Shown here: positions 1 to 9,653 of the stretch, one piece after another
How the letters are laid out: each line of letters opens with the position of its first letter
Position numbering within the stretch: the first letter of the stretch is position 1
NCBI GenBank assembly: GCA_964623515.1
Contig: CAZURV010000004.1
Location: 27,530 to 91,529, forward strand
DNA from: RUG714 sp964623515
GTDB taxonomy: Bacteria > Bacillota > Clostridia > Oscillospirales > Acutalibacteraceae
Direction: 5' to 3'
Length of the DNA stretch: 64,000 bases
Position numbers and translations under genes: made by a program
Notes under the pieces: generated by a model
Seen by the model: only the letters and a program-made list of their open reading frames with translations
Databases searched by the model: none
What the model was told of the DNA's origin: nothing

Positions 1-1483
1 CAAGAGGTTCAACATCGTTCGCTTTTTCGGGGAAGTCGATGAATGCATCATTTGTAAGCTCAAGCATTTCTTTAATTGCGTCAATAATAACATAGATTTC
101 CCTGCACGTGCTGCGGGAAAAGCTGAGTTTTTTTTCTTCCATTTCCGTTGTTATATTCACGATGCTTACGGCATAATCTCCGAGCCTTTCATACTCCGTG
201 ATTGCCTGTAGAAGCTTTGCGGCTTTTCCGTTGTCTTCAGAGGAAAGGTCGGTTGAGGATAGCCTTAAAAGATATTTTCGCAGATTATCTTCGTACTGAT
301 CGAGTTTTGTTTCAGTTCGCATAATCTTGTTTATTCGTTCTTTTGAGTATTCATCTGTCATCAGCTTTATGGAGTATTCGACGTTTTGACGGGCAAGTAT
401 CGCCATATCCATGCACATAATTTCTGCTTCTTTGAGCGCAAACGGAGGGGTCTGAAGAAGTCTTTCGTCAAGAAATGCAAACTGCGATGCTTCATCTTCT
501 TTATCGGCACTTCCGCGCACGAGAAAATTTGTGAGTTTAATAAGAAGTTTTGAAAACGGACAAAGTATGGCGGTTGCAGCGATGTTATAGATAGTATGAA
601 TAACGGCAATGGATAAAACAGAGGCTTGCTCATCAATAAATGCCCAGTTGAATGCGGAGCTCAAAACCAGGAATAGCGTAATAAAGATTGCGGAACCGAT
701 AACGTTGAAAAGCAAATGAACCACAGCTACTCTTTTTGCGTTTTTTCCGGTTCCGATACTTGATAAAAGCCCCGTAAAGCACGTTCCTATATTTTGACCG
801 AGCACAATAGGCACAGCCATGCGGTAAGAGATAAGACCGCTGAGCGCGAGCGCTTGAAGCATTGCAATCGATGCCGCTGATGACTGAATCACCGCAGTGA
901 TTACCGTACCCGCAATGATTCCGAGGATTGGATTTGAAAGCGTGGAAAGCACGCGTATAAAAGCCGGGCTGTCGGCAAGTCCGCTCACGGAGGAAGACAT
1001 AAACGACATTCCGTACATCAAAACGGAAAAACCTGCAAGAATCTGACCGATATTTTTTCGCTTGTCGTGTTTCGAAAATACGTACATAACTACGCCGATT
1101 AAGGCGAATGCGCCGCAGAAGTTTTCGGGCTTAAGAAGCTGTAGCAAAATATTTTCGCTTTCTATTCCGGAAAGCGAAATAATCCAGGAGGTAAGTGTTG
1201 TGCCTATGTTTGCACCGAATATTACGGGAAGTGTCTGCGGAAATTCCATAAGTCCGGAATTGACGATGCCTACAAGCATAACGGTTATGGCGGACGACGA
1301 CTGAACCGCTGTTGTGATAAGCAAACCGGTAAGCAAAGCAAGCATCGGTTTTGAGCTGATTTTATTCAATGCTGATTCAAGCTTTCCGCCCGCCAGCATT
1401 TCAAGCCCTTTACTCATAATATTCATACCGAAAAGGAAGAATGCAAGTCCGGCGCATAATTTTAAAACATCTAATATATTCAT
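1..1483 (-). CDS. Na/Pi cotransporter family protein with PhoU-like tail (3' end outside window)
   Basis: This gene enters from the left edge, so its C-terminus is missing; about 494 codons are visible. The start is the ATG at 1483-1481, preceded by AAGGAG about eight bases upstream. The N-terminal half is a multi-pass membrane domain with the duplicated signature of the NptA/PiT-like SLC34 family: two copies of a QSSSA-type motif (AVQSSSA and VIQSSAA), each followed by a conserved NIGT (GANIGT, GQNIGT). After roughly residue 330 the sequence becomes soluble and helical and resembles a PhoU domain. The expected role is sodium-driven phosphate uptake or export, with the PhoU-like tail sensing or regulating. 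It has its own promoter upstream. The family call is firm from motifs; transport direction is not inferable. Confidence 0.9.
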   Translation of the reverse strand, partial: MNILDVLKLCAGLAFFLFGMNIMSKGLEMLAGGKLESALNKISSKPMLALLTGLLITTAVQSSSAITVMLVGIVNSGLMEFPQTLPVIFGANIGTTLTSWIISLSGIESENILLQLLKPENFCGAFALIGVVMYVFSKHDKRKNIGQILAGFSVLMYGMSFMSSSVSGLADSPAFIRVLSTLSNPILGIIAGTVITAVIQSSAASIAMLQALALSGLISYRMAVPIVLGQNIGTCFTGLLSSIGTGKNAKRVAVVHLLFNVIGSAIFITLFLVLSSAFNWAFIDEQASVLSIAVIHTIYNIAATAILCPFSKLLIKLTNFLVRGSADKEDEASQFAFLDERLLQTPPFALKEAEIMCMDMAILARQNVEYSIKLMTDEYSKERINKIMRTETKLDQYEDNLRKYLLRLSSTDLSSEDNGKAAKLLQAITEYERLGDYAVSIVNITTEMEEKKLSFSRSTCREIYVIIDAIKEMLELTNDAFIDFPEKANDVEPL

Positions 1484-1646
1484 AAACGTTCTCCTTGTTT
1501 TTTAGATTTTGCAGAACAAACGGATTTATTACGGAATACAAGTAAATCGAAAACAATCCACTCATTTTGTGCTTTCCTGAAGAAAAATCTTGCTCTGAAA
1601 TTTTGAAACCAAACGATACAGGAAAACTTCTTTTTATATCCATTAA

Positions 1647-1675
1647 ATAATATTGCAGAACATATCATGTGTCAA
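1647..1675 (-). promoter_or_regulatory. Sigma-A promoter of the Na/Pi cotransporter gene
   Basis: On the minus strand TTGACA (1675-1670) is followed by a 17-base spacer and TATTAT (1652-1647). It lies about 165 bases upstream of the cotransporter start and nothing else on this strand could use it. Confidence 0.7.
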
Positions 1676-1751
1676 CAGCATTGCTTAAATTTTATGCAAA
1701 TTTTACAAATTAAAATATGAGTGCGTGTCATCTGTTTTGATTTTTTGACAG

Positions 1752-1796
1752 CAAGAAAGAGCTGCCGCAAAAGATTTTGCCTTTTGCGGCAGCTTC
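1752..1796 (-). terminator. Intrinsic terminator of the large surface protein gene
   Basis: The arms AGCTGCCGCAAAAG and CTTTTGCGGCAGCT are perfectly complementary with a 7-base loop. They lie 47 bases after the stop codon at 1841 and are followed on the minus strand by a pyrimidine-rich tail (CTTTCTTG). The T-run is modest. Confidence 0.7.
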
Positions 1797-1840
1797 TGAA
1801 ATCATGAACAACTCAACATATTCAGCATGCAGTGAAAGGA

Positions 1841-4800
1841 TTAAGCGAAATATGCCGATGCTGAATCACCGAACTGAAGAAGCTCGGCAGCAAGAGTTGA
1901 AACATCGCCTGTTACAGTTGAGCAGTATGTTGCAATGCTGTAAGACACCGTGTTGCTTACAACTGTTTCGCCGTTTGTAAGAGCAAAGGTGTATACGCTT
2001 CTCATCTGATCGGCGCTTACGCCGTCAAATACAGCAATATATGCCTGAACGTTTTCATCATATACAAAATCACTTGTTTCCGCAACAACTGTACCCGTAG
2101 TGTTCTTAACCTGAAGCGTAAGTCCGGTTACATCGCCGAGAACATACATGATGATGTTTGCATTTTCTACAAGCTCAAGTGAAGCGCCTGCAATTTTTGT
2201 TTCGCCTGTAAGAGTGGAAGTGTCATTTTTAAGATCGTTCTGCGCCGCAGGAGATGCCATTGTTGCAACTGAAACCTGTTCTGCCGTGAGAACGTCTGTT
2301 GCAAGCGTATCTGTGTTGTAACCGTAGAAGTTCTGCGCTTCAGCGCCGTATGCAAGCATATCAATGAGCATAACAGTTAATGCTTCATCTGTATTTTCAG
2401 CGAGCGTAGATTTAACATATTGCGCAATGCTGTAATCAACGCTCTCGGAAATTTCCACTGTTTCGCCGTTAATGATACCATGAGCAGTAGCCTGGAATAT
2501 ATCCGCCATCTGTTTAGCGGCAAGGTCTTTAATTGTATAAGCCTTGTAGCCTGCAACGGCAGTATCTGTGTTTTCAATGCCGGTGTAAACTGTTTCGCCG
2601 AGTTTAAACTCAACTTTCACAGAATCAAATGCAGCGGTTTGTTCTTCTGAAATGAATATGTTTGGTTTAATGTTTTCTTCAACAATAAGATTGGAACCTT
2701 TGATTTCAAGCTTACACTTCTGAACGCTAAAGATATCGGCCCCGTTGTTTTCTGACTTGTAACCGTCTGCTACAAAGCTACCGCCGTCTGTGCCGTGTCC
2801 GTCGGCAGGATTATAGTTCACGAAAGTTCCGCCTTTCACAACAAAGCTTCCGTTGGATTCCTCCTGGATATCCAGCACCATATAGTTCCCGTTGCGAGCG
2901 GCGTCTGTGCTGAATGTACCGCCGTTGATAACCACTTCGCCGCCTGAACAGATGCAGGTATTTCCGAGCTGATTTGCATCAGCGCCCACATTCCATTTTA
3001 CGGTTTCGTTCAGCGTAGCTTTTGCTCCCGGCATAACGAGAAGAGCGGCGGCGTCTTTGCCTGAAGCGCCTTGAACCGTTCCGCTTCCTTTTACCGTAAG
3101 ATTGCCGCCTTCATAAACTTTAACGGCATATGTGTCTGTGCTGGTAAGTGTATAAGCATTAAGATTCAGCGTGATTTCGGACTGAACAGATATTTCTTTA
3201 TCCAAAGTAACGTCTGAAAGAAGAATAACTTCTTCGCCTGTCTGCGCTGCATTTACGGCTTCCTGAAGTGTTTTATATCTAACATCGCCGATAGCGGCAG
3301 TATAATCTTCGGCTTTAGTTGTATCTTCAAACAGATTTAACATCGTGCTGGAGAAAAAGTAATTGTAAGGCACGCCGTTTGCGTCATTACCGTTCACATA
3401 ATCGCAGGATGTTGTTACTTGAATTTTAATATATTGTGCGAAAACCGATTCGTTTAATACGATGTCTTTTTGGTTTACATCAGCAGCCAGCTCTGTTTTA
3501 TTGGCAGGATTATATAGATTCTCAAATGCCAGTACTTCCTGCCAGTCTGAACCGTTCATGCTGGTATAAATTATTCCGTTTTTCGGAACGCCGTATAGAT
3601 ATCCGGGCTCTTTATTATATTGAATTTTCGAAAGATATCTCGGTTCATCAAGTTTTATGGTAATATATTTTTCATCGTTTGTTACCGTTCGGTCTGTATG
3701 CCATTTTGTATTGGCGTTTCCGTCAATGGCATTCACAACCTGCCCGTAATCGGTTGCCCTGACAGCCTCGGATGAAAAATCATACACTGATAAATGTTTA
3801 ATCGGAATATATTTTTCTGTATCCGGCTGATTATCTTCGGTAAACGAATACTCTAAAGCATCGCTTGCCGTAAGAGATCCGGCGGCTTTGTTCCTGACAT
3901 ATAATTTTCGGGTTCCCGTTACAATCGGTTCCTCATCTGAATAGGAGGTCCATTTTCCGTCCTCAATTTTCCACTCGAGGCTGTCAACATCCGTTAATCC
4001 TATCAATCTGTTTTCCAAATCGTTTAAGTACAGACTATTCGGCATTGTCGGTATTTGCCGCTTGTGAATATAGATGGTTGATTCAGTATCTATTGCCGTC
4101 ATGCGGATTTTTATGTTATTATCTGTATTTATTGCCTGTAATTCATCAGATGAAAGTTCCTGTTCGTCAGCGCCCGCTTCTTTCCAGGTAGCGCCGCCGT
4201 CCAAACTGTATTCCCAGGCAGTTCCCTTATATTCGTCTGTCAAAACTATTTTGCCGGCATTGTTACCGTCAAAGGAGAAAGTGGCGACGGTTTTGACTGT
4301 GGTATCTTCATATAAGTTTACCATTGCCAAGGACGCAAACATATTATAAGTATTCATCTCGATTTTAACATATTGTCCGTATACGCTAAAATCAAAATCT
4401 ATTCTTCTTAATTTGTTTTCCTGCGAACATCCTTCCAATCTGCCGGCTTCCGTCCAATTTTCACCGTCAACGCTTACATATATAATTGCGTCTTGTATGA
4501 AATCCGGATCGTTATCTTTATATTTGATTTGTGCAAATTCCAGCGCGGATAAGTTTCTCGGAGTATCTAATTTTATTGTTATAAAAGGTTTAACGCTGTC
4601 TTTTCTTACATCATACCTGAAATCGGTGTGCCATAAAGTCGTCATATTTCCGTCTATAGCATTCGGCGCATAAAACGGTCGGCTGGAATCTATGGATTGT
4701 GATGAATAATTATGGATAGACAAATGTTCTATCGGTATGTATTTGGCAGTCTCCGGCTGATTATCGGAAGTGAATTGATAAGTTGTTGTTGCGCTCGGAA

Positions 4801-7378
4801 CTGTTGTGCCCGTAAATCCGGTTCTGACTTCAACTGTCTGGTCACCTGTTAAATCCGGAAGCTCGGTTTTAAACGGAGTCCAGTTTTCACTGCCTTGCAG
4901 GCGCCATTCCATAATATCCGATGCGCCGATAACCCGGTTTTCCCAGTCATTTGCGTATATGTTTGAAGGCAGAGTTCCTTCCGTAATATCAATCGTAAAA
5001 CAATAATCATTCAGACCCATGATTTTAACGAGAATATCTTTTTCCGCAGATATACTGTTAAGCTCATCCTGCGTTAATTCAACAAAATCGCCGGATGTCC
5101 ACTCGGAATAGGTATTTCCGCCGTCCAGACTGTATGCCCAGTTAATGGAATAATCGGAATTTTTCATCAGTTTCCCGGCATTTTCACCGTCAAACGAGAA
5201 AGAAATCGGATCGGGTTGAGTCAGACCTAAAAGGCTTTTCGCGTGCGTTCTTACACCGCTACCGGCATTTACAGCACCGATCGATGCAAGCGTTTCATCG
5301 GAAACAGTTACCGCTTCTGTTAAATTCTTCTTTTCAATCGTGTCGATATCCAGTTTCTTTTCGCCTTCTAAATACGGCCTTATCACATTCAGAAGATCAT
5401 ACATGGCTACCGGATAATATTTATAAGATTCGGTAACTTTCAAAGCTAAATTGTACCAGTCGTCCGAAGTTATAGTTCCGCCGTCATTCGTGTCGCTCAT
5501 TTGTTTGTATAAATTGATGATGTAGTCGTAACTGTCTAAATTTATACTGTTTGTTTCAAGCGCTTTAAAATAAGTGTCCACTTTTGCGTTGTTATCGCTA
5601 TAAGAGTCGGCGATTAAATTGTAATACAATGATTTTTTATATGCACTGTAATTATTCAGATTGGCTTGAGCTAAATATAAATAGCCAAGGCTCGTTCCGC
5701 CTTTGGAACCGCTGATATTTTCATCGGTAAAGGATTTGGCGCCCCAGTTAAAAATCAAACGGTAACGGCCTCCTCCGCCCCATGTGGTTCCGGCGGTGTT
5801 GTAGCCTCCGTATCTTTCAGTCCAATAACCGTTTCCGTTTTCGTCCTGCGCATAATTGAAATACATTTCGTGCTTCGGCTGATAAGCGCCAACGGCGGGG
5901 ATTCCGTTCATACGGTACAGACTTTGCGCGAAACGGGATTGATTCCAGCAGATTCCGCCGGCCTCCATAACCATCCAATAGCGCTGTGTCGAATCGCCGT
6001 ACGGAACATTGAACGCGCTGAGATAGTATTTGGCGTCGTATGTTTCTCTGTTGGCTTCATCATAAAGCTTTTCCTGCGCGTAATTCGGGCTGATATACGG
6101 AACCATCCAGCAACTTACGCTTTTAACAATATGTGTATACCCGTTCATCCACAAGATTTCTTCGGGGTTAATTGCATCGCAAAAAACCATACGGATTAGC
6201 TCAATGTGCAAATTTTCAAACCAATCGTTTTGAACAAATTCACCGGTTACTCCGTTGTTTTCAATATACATAAATTTGTTTTCGTCAAACAGCTGCTTCA
6301 TCAATTTATACCGTTCCAGGTAATCATAGGTTCCGGTAAATGCGCCAAAACGTAAAGGAGAGTGTATGAGGTCGGTAGTATATGTAGCGGATAAAGCAAC
6401 CGCCATTTTAGTGTATATGAATTTTCCGGAACTGAGAGCTTCTTCGTTGTTAGTATATAAATCCGCTAAAATATTCAGAAATTTATCAGTATCGGAAATT
6501 TCACCCACTTCAATAATTTGCTCTATTATCTCATCCTTGCTGATGCACCAGTCCAGGGCTTTTACACCGTTTTGATTAAATTCGGCAAAATCCTGAATTG
6601 TGGCATAACCCAATTTGTTGACAAGAGCTCTTTCCAAAACCGTGCGGTAATAGTTGTTATAATTATCCTCCACACTGTTTTTGCTTAAAATATTATCATA
6701 ATATTCAACAGAATGCAGATTACTGTAATAAGGAGCGGTTTTATCGAAGTCTTCACTTACCAAAGCGGCGGCGGCTATGGTAGCATGATCGGCGGCGTTA
6801 CTGCCGCAGGGGTCTGTATATATTCGTAAATATTTATAGCCGTTGATCGATACATCAACTTCAACAGCCGGAGTTGATCCGGTCATTTGTTCAGTCTGAT
6901 ATAAATCCTGCCAGTTTTCTCCGTCGCTTGATACGGATACTTTAATCCATAAATTGCCGTTTGTTCCGCGGGCTGCGTCCACACCCATATAGGCAATAAA
7001 ACGCGGATAAGCCACAGAATATTCTGATATATCATAAGTTATTTGACCTTTTGCATGAACACTGAGTCCTTTTGTAAAAAAGGTTCTTTGTCCGTCAATC
7101 ATTAAACTTAATTTATTGCCCTCTTGGTTTTGATCGTATTCAATATTATGTCCACTCCAGCCATTATAAGACCAGCCGTTTTCGGAGATATATGCTATGT
7201 CGGATAAGTAGATTTTTTCACTGTTGCCGGTTGTAACCGCAACGGGTTCATTATTTGTCTGGGCGGATAAATTGTCGCTGTCTTCTGCAAATACGGTTAA
7301 AGCGGAAGAAACAGCAAACAGGAGTACGAATGTGCTTAATAAAATTAAAAGATTTTTTATCATACTTCTCTTTTTCAT
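1841..7378 (-). CDS. Large secreted NPCBM / transglutaminase-like / discoidin-repeat surface protein
   Basis: A 1845-residue exported protein. Residues 1-31 form a signal peptide (KKR, hydrophobic core, cleavage near VFA-ED). About 52-208 resembles an NPCBM/NEW2 carbohydrate-binding domain. About 210-720 is a helical region holding a transglutaminase-like core, with Cys477 in GGICWNQS and His503 in KHEMYF as the probable catalytic pair. About 724-1025 and 1028-1330 are a tandem duplicated module, each copy starting with SFDGxNAGK, continuing through a YSLDGG segment and ending in an F5/8 type C (discoidin-like) domain introduced by KYIPIxHLS. About 1355-1500 is a right-handed beta-helix-like stretch (TLQEAV..., repeated GGTF). 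The rest is a beta-rich tail with no LPXTG motif. The start ATG has AAAGGAG upstream. It probably acts on or binds host or dietary glycoprotein, but substrate and activity are unknown. Confidence 0.8.
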   Translation of the reverse strand: MKKRSMIKNLLILLSTFVLLFAVSSALTVFAEDSDNLSAQTNNEPVAVTTGNSEKIYLSDIAYISENGWSYNGWSGHNIEYDQNQEGNKLSLMIDGQRTFFTKGLSVHAKGQITYDISEYSVAYPRFIAYMGVDAARGTNGNLWIKVSVSSDGENWQDLYQTEQMTGSTPAVEVDVSINGYKYLRIYTDPCGSNAADHATIAAAALVSEDFDKTAPYYSNLHSVEYYDNILSKNSVEDNYNNYYRTVLERALVNKLGYATIQDFAEFNQNGVKALDWCISKDEIIEQIIEVGEISDTDKFLNILADLYTNNEEALSSGKFIYTKMAVALSATYTTDLIHSPLRFGAFTGTYDYLERYKLMKQLFDENKFMYIENNGVTGEFVQNDWFENLHIELIRMVFCDAINPEEILWMNGYTHIVKSVSCWMVPYISPNYAQEKLYDEANRETYDAKYYLSAFNVPYGDSTQRYWMVMEAGGICWNQSRFAQSLYRMNGIPAVGAYQPKHEMYFNYAQDENGNGYWTERYGGYNTAGTTWGGGGRYRLIFNWGAKSFTDENISGSKGGTSLGYLYLAQANLNNYSAYKKSLYYNLIADSYSDNNAKVDTYFKALETNSINLDSYDYIINLYKQMSDTNDGGTITSDDWYNLALKVTESYKYYPVAMYDLLNVIRPYLEGEKKLDIDTIEKKNLTEAVTVSDETLASIGAVNAGSGVRTHAKSLLGLTQPDPISFSFDGENAGKLMKNSDYSINWAYSLDGGNTYSEWTSGDFVELTQDELNSISAEKDILVKIMGLNDYCFTIDITEGTLPSNIYANDWENRVIGASDIMEWRLQGSENWTPFKTELPDLTGDQTVEVRTGFTGTTVPSATTTYQFTSDNQPETAKYIPIEHLSIHNYSSQSIDSSRPFYAPNAIDGNMTTLWHTDFRYDVRKDSVKPFITIKLDTPRNLSALEFAQIKYKDNDPDFIQDAIIYVSVDGENWTEAGRLEGCSQENKLRRIDFDFSVYGQYVKIEMNTYNMFASLAMVNLYEDTTVKTVATFSFDGNNAGKIVLTDEYKGTAWEYSLDGGATWKEAGADEQELSSDELQAINTDNNIKIRMTAIDTESTIYIHKRQIPTMPNSLYLNDLENRLIGLTDVDSLEWKIEDGKWTSYSDEEPIVTGTRKLYVRNKAAGSLTASDALEYSFTEDNQPDTEKYIPIKHLSVYDFSSEAVRATDYGQVVNAIDGNANTKWHTDRTVTNDEKYITIKLDEPRYLSKIQYNKEPGYLYGVPKNGIIYTSMNGSDWQEVLAFENLYNPANKTELAADVNQKDIVLNESVFAQYIKIQVTTSCDYVNGNDANGVPYNYFFSSTMLNLFEDTTKAEDYTAAIGDVRYKTLQEAVNAAQTGEEVILLSDVTLDKEISVQSEITLNLNAYTLTSTDTYAVKVYEGGNLTVKGSGTVQGASGKDAAALLVMPGAKATLNETVKWNVGADANQLGNTCICSGGEVVINGGTFSTDAARNGNYMVLDIQEESNGSFVVKGGTFVNYNPADGHGTDGGSFVADGYKSENNGADIFSVQKCKLEIKGSNLIVEENIKPNIFISEEQTAAFDSVKVEFKLGETVYTGIENTDTAVAGYKAYTIKDLAAKQMADIFQATAHGIINGETVEISESVDYSIAQYVKSTLAENTDEALTVMLIDMLAYGAEAQNFYGYNTDTLATDVLTAEQVSVATMASPAAQNDLKNDTSTLTGETKIAGASLELVENANIIMYVLGDVTGLTLQVKNTTGTVVAETSDFVYDENVQAYIAVFDGVSADQMRSVYTFALTNGETVVSNTVSYSIATYCSTVTGDVSTLAAELLQFGDSASAYFA

Positions 7379-7412
7379 AATTATTCTCCTTTAACAAATA
7401 TTTGTTTTCTAA

Positions 7413-7441
7413 ATATTACACTATAATTTTAGAAATATCAA
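7413..7441 (-). promoter_or_regulatory. Promoter of the large surface protein gene
   Basis: Minus-strand TTGATA (7441-7436), 17-base spacer, TAATAT (7418-7413). The predicted transcript starts near 7406, giving a short leader of about 28 bases that holds the AAAGGAG site. Confidence 0.65.
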
Positions 7442-7717
7442 CAGTTTTTAAATATTTTTTTAATTTTAATTTGTGCAACTTTATTTACTGTTGAAAAGCA
7501 TAGTTAAACACAGGGGTATTCTGCCCTTAAGGCAGGGTGTATTTGTAATTCGGCGGCGTGTAAATTTGCTGCTGAATTTGGACGGCACACTGTGCCGCAG
7601 ACACCTTCTTAAATAATAAAAATGTTTTCTCGGTTGATAAAAGCCCTTGCTAAAATGGATTAACTGTAGAGCATAAGTAGATAAACCGATATTCGGCTTA
7701 AATGACCGGAGGAAACA
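7442..7717. other. Intergenic stretch without a recognisable gene
   Basis: Between the surface protein promoter and the tRNA-Arg terminator there is only an open frame of 85 codons on the minus strand. It has no ribosome binding site, strange composition and no domain, so I see nothing functional here. Confidence 0.5.
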
Positions 7718-7758
7718 AGAAAAGCCGAAATCCCTCATAAATAAAGGGTTCCCGGCCT
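7718..7758 (-). terminator. Terminator of tRNA-Arg
   Basis: On the minus strand GCCGggaaCCCT pairs with AGGGatttCGGC (two 4-bp helices flanking an internal loop) and is followed by TTTTCTTG. It begins nine bases after the encoded CCA of the tRNA. Confidence 0.6.
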
Positions 7759-7766
7759 TTTTGCGC

Positions 7767-7843
7767 TGGCACTCCGAGGCGGATTCGAACCGCCGGCCTT
7801 CCGCTTAGGAGGCGGACGCTCTATCCTGCTGAGCTATCGAAGC
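7767..7843 (-). tRNA. tRNA-Arg (anticodon CCU)
   Basis: A 77-nt cloverleaf on the minus strand. The acceptor GCTTCGA pairs with TCGGAGT, with G-U at positions 1-72 and 4-69. The D arm contains AGCTCAGCAGGATAGAGC, the anticodon loop CTCCTAA gives CCU (7807-7809), and the T arm is GGCGG-TTCGAAT-CCGCC. The discriminator is G and CCA is encoded. It reads AGG codons. Confidence 0.95.
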
Positions 7844-7940
7844 ATATAATTTTGCAGAAATAATTTTAACATTATATCGGGAGGCTTGTCAACAATAATT
7901 TGCACATAGCTTAAAAAACGGCATTCATCAAATACGGCAA

Positions 7941-7970
7941 ATTAAAACTCCGCCCGGCAGGGACGGAGTT
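7941..7970 (-). terminator. Terminator of ilvE
   Basis: AACTCCG(tccctgccggg)CGGAGTT on the minus strand, followed by TTTAAT, 37 bases after the ilvE stop codon. Confidence 0.8.
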
Positions 7971-8006
7971 ACATGAAATTTTAAAATTACAGTGTTTAGA
8001 AACAGG

Positions 8007-9077
8007 TCAGCAGACTTTTTGAATCCAACCGAAAGCATCTTTTTCCTTGCCCCACTGAATACCGGTGAGTTTGTTATACAGCCACTGTGTGGTTTCGCCG
8101 ATTTTAAAATCGTTTACTGTATATTTAACTCCGCCGTAGCAGATTTCTCCGATCGGGGAAACAACAGCGGCAGTTCCGCAACCCCACGCTTCTTCAAGCG
8201 AGCCGTCTTTCATAGCTGCAATAAGTTCGTCAACACTGATTCTTCTTTCTTCCACAGGAATATGATTTGCTTTCAGCAGTTCAACGATGCTCTTTCGTGT
8301 GATTCCGGGAAGGATTGAGCCTGTAAGCATCGGGGTTACAACAACGCCGTTAATTTTGAACATAACATTCATTGCGCCTACTTCTTCTATATATTTTCTT
8401 TCTACGCCATCCAGCCAAAGGACCTGACTGTACCCCTGCTGTTCGGCTCTTTCGCCGGCGCGGGTAGATGCCGCATAGTTTCCGCCACATTTTGCTTCGC
8501 CCGTACCGCCTACAACGCATCTTACATCTTGTTCTTCGATCATAATTTTAACAGGATTGATACCTTCTTTATAGTAAGAACCGACAGGGGACGCAATGAT
8601 GCACATAACCGCTTCCTGTGAAGCGTGAACACCGAGATGTGCATCAATCCCGAAAAGGAACGGGCGGAGATAAAGACTGGTTCCGAAGCCCGCAGGAACC
8701 CAGCCTTTTTCGGTTTCAACAAATTTTTTGATTGCTTCAAGCATAAAGACTTTGTCAAAAAGCGGAAGCTGCATTCTTACTGCGGAATTATAAAATCTTT
8801 GCATATTCTGCTCCGGTCTGAACAGTTGAACAGTACCGTCTGCCGTTCTGTATGCCTTGAGACCTTCAAAGATCTCACCTCCGTAATGCAGAACGAGCGC
8901 TGCAGGATGAATTTTGAAATTATCAAACGGGACAATACGCGGGTCATGCCATGTGCCGTTCGAATAATTCATGATAAACATATGATCTGTAAAGACCGTT
9001 CCGAATCCGACCCCATCAAGATTCCCGACTTTCCCCGGATTTGCAACTTTTTCAATTCTGATGTCTTTTGCTGTCAT
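8007..9077 (-). CDS. ilvE: Branched-chain amino acid aminotransferase
   Basis: A 356-residue class IV PLP aminotransferase that interconverts leucine, isoleucine and valine with their 2-oxo acids using glutamate/2-oxoglutarate. Its length and signatures match the type II (eukaryote/Bacillus-like) BCAT group: GLKAYR near residue 75, the PLP lysine in GEAKCGGNYAAS, EVGAMN and GITRKS in the C-terminal half. The frame is open to 9110, but the chosen ATG at 9077 has AGGAGG seven to eight bases upstream, while the earlier ATG has no such site. It stands alone between its terminator and a roughly 330-nt leader with a strong terminator, so control by transcription attenuation is likely. Confidence 0.95.
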   Translation of the reverse strand: MTAKDIRIEKVANPGKVGNLDGVGFGTVFTDHMFIMNYSNGTWHDPRIVPFDNFKIHPAALVLHYGGEIFEGLKAYRTADGTVQLFRPEQNMQRFYNSAVRMQLPLFDKVFMLEAIKKFVETEKGWVPAGFGTSLYLRPFLFGIDAHLGVHASQEAVMCIIASPVGSYYKEGINPVKIMIEEQDVRCVVGGTGEAKCGGNYAASTRAGERAEQQGYSQVLWLDGVERKYIEEVGAMNVMFKINGVVVTPMLTGSILPGITRKSIVELLKANHIPVEERRISVDELIAAMKDGSLEEAWGCGTAAVVSPIGEICYGGVKYTVNDFKIGETTQWLYNKLTGIQWGKEKDAFGWIQKVC

Positions 9078-9134
9078 TTCATTTCCCTCCTGAAACAAGC
9101 GGTATTCCATATGGGTTAAACAACCGCCATAAAA

Positions 9135-9408
9135 TAAAAAAACGCCTCAAAGCCGTTCGGAACTTTGAGACGGTTTACTTCCTGTTTACGAAGTGCCCGT
9201 GATATTGCTCAGATTGCATGGCTATAACCTGTGTCGATTATAGCTTAAAGCCCTTGTGCATTAACGTTGCAACACGGAAAGGAAGATTCGAACCGCTTCT
9301 CTTCTTTCGGCTCGGAAGCAATAACCTCTAATTCTCATGAGCGATTTGCGCCAAACACCGGTTTTTGCACGCGGCAGTATCAATGCTGTCTTCGTCATGG
9401 CTTTATTA
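9135..9408 (-). promoter_or_regulatory. Structured ilvE leader ending in a strong terminator (attenuator or riboswitch-like, class unknown)
   Basis: The transcript from the 9415-9443 promoter has about 330 nt before ilvE. It contains a GCTTC/GAAGC hairpin, a GCTATAA/TTATAGC hairpin (about 9204-9245) and finally the terminator CCGTCTCAAAG...CTTTGAGGCG plus seven T residues (9173-9135), which lies only 58 bases before the ilvE start. A short open frame starting ATGACGAAG near 9395 encodes a leader-like MTKTALILP segment but has no Shine-Dalgarno site. The T-box core (AGGGTGGNACCGCG) is absent, so I cannot assign it to the T-box class. Confidence 0.65.
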
Positions 9409-9414
9409 AAAATA

Positions 9415-9443
9415 ATAATACCACTAAAAAATACATTTGTCAA
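9415..9443 (-). promoter_or_regulatory. Promoter of the ilvE leader
   Basis: Minus-strand TTGACA (9443-9438), 17-base spacer, TATTAT (9420-9415). Confidence 0.75.
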
Positions 9444-9597
9444 CACGGCTCAGTAAACAGCAAGTCGTTTCGGTGACTTGATTTGAGTTTTCGCTTTGCC
9501 GGGGCGCTTAATCTGCATTAAAAAGCAAAATATATTCGGGGCAACAGGCAAAAGAGCTGATTATTATAGAGAAATTTGCAAAAATATAAAAAAACTG

Positions 9598-9626
9598 TTG
9601 CATTTTTTTTCGTTTTATACCATAAT
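9598..9626 (+). promoter_or_regulatory. Promoter of tRNA-Pro
   Basis: TTGCAT (9598-9603), 17-base spacer, CATAAT (9621-9626), 28 bases upstream of the mature tRNA 5' end. Confidence 0.6.
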
Positions 9627-9653
9627 ATATAAGATATTTATTTATGCTTATTT

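Noticed and set aside
7481..7738. 85-codon minus-strand frame near tRNA-Arg
   Set aside because: No binding site, unusual Arg/Phe-rich composition and overlap with the tRNA terminator.
9135..9408. T-box for ilvE
   Set aside because: The leader has the right length and a terminator, but no AGGGTGGNACCGCG core; only a GTTGCAACG sequence loosely resembles it. Left as an unclassified leader.
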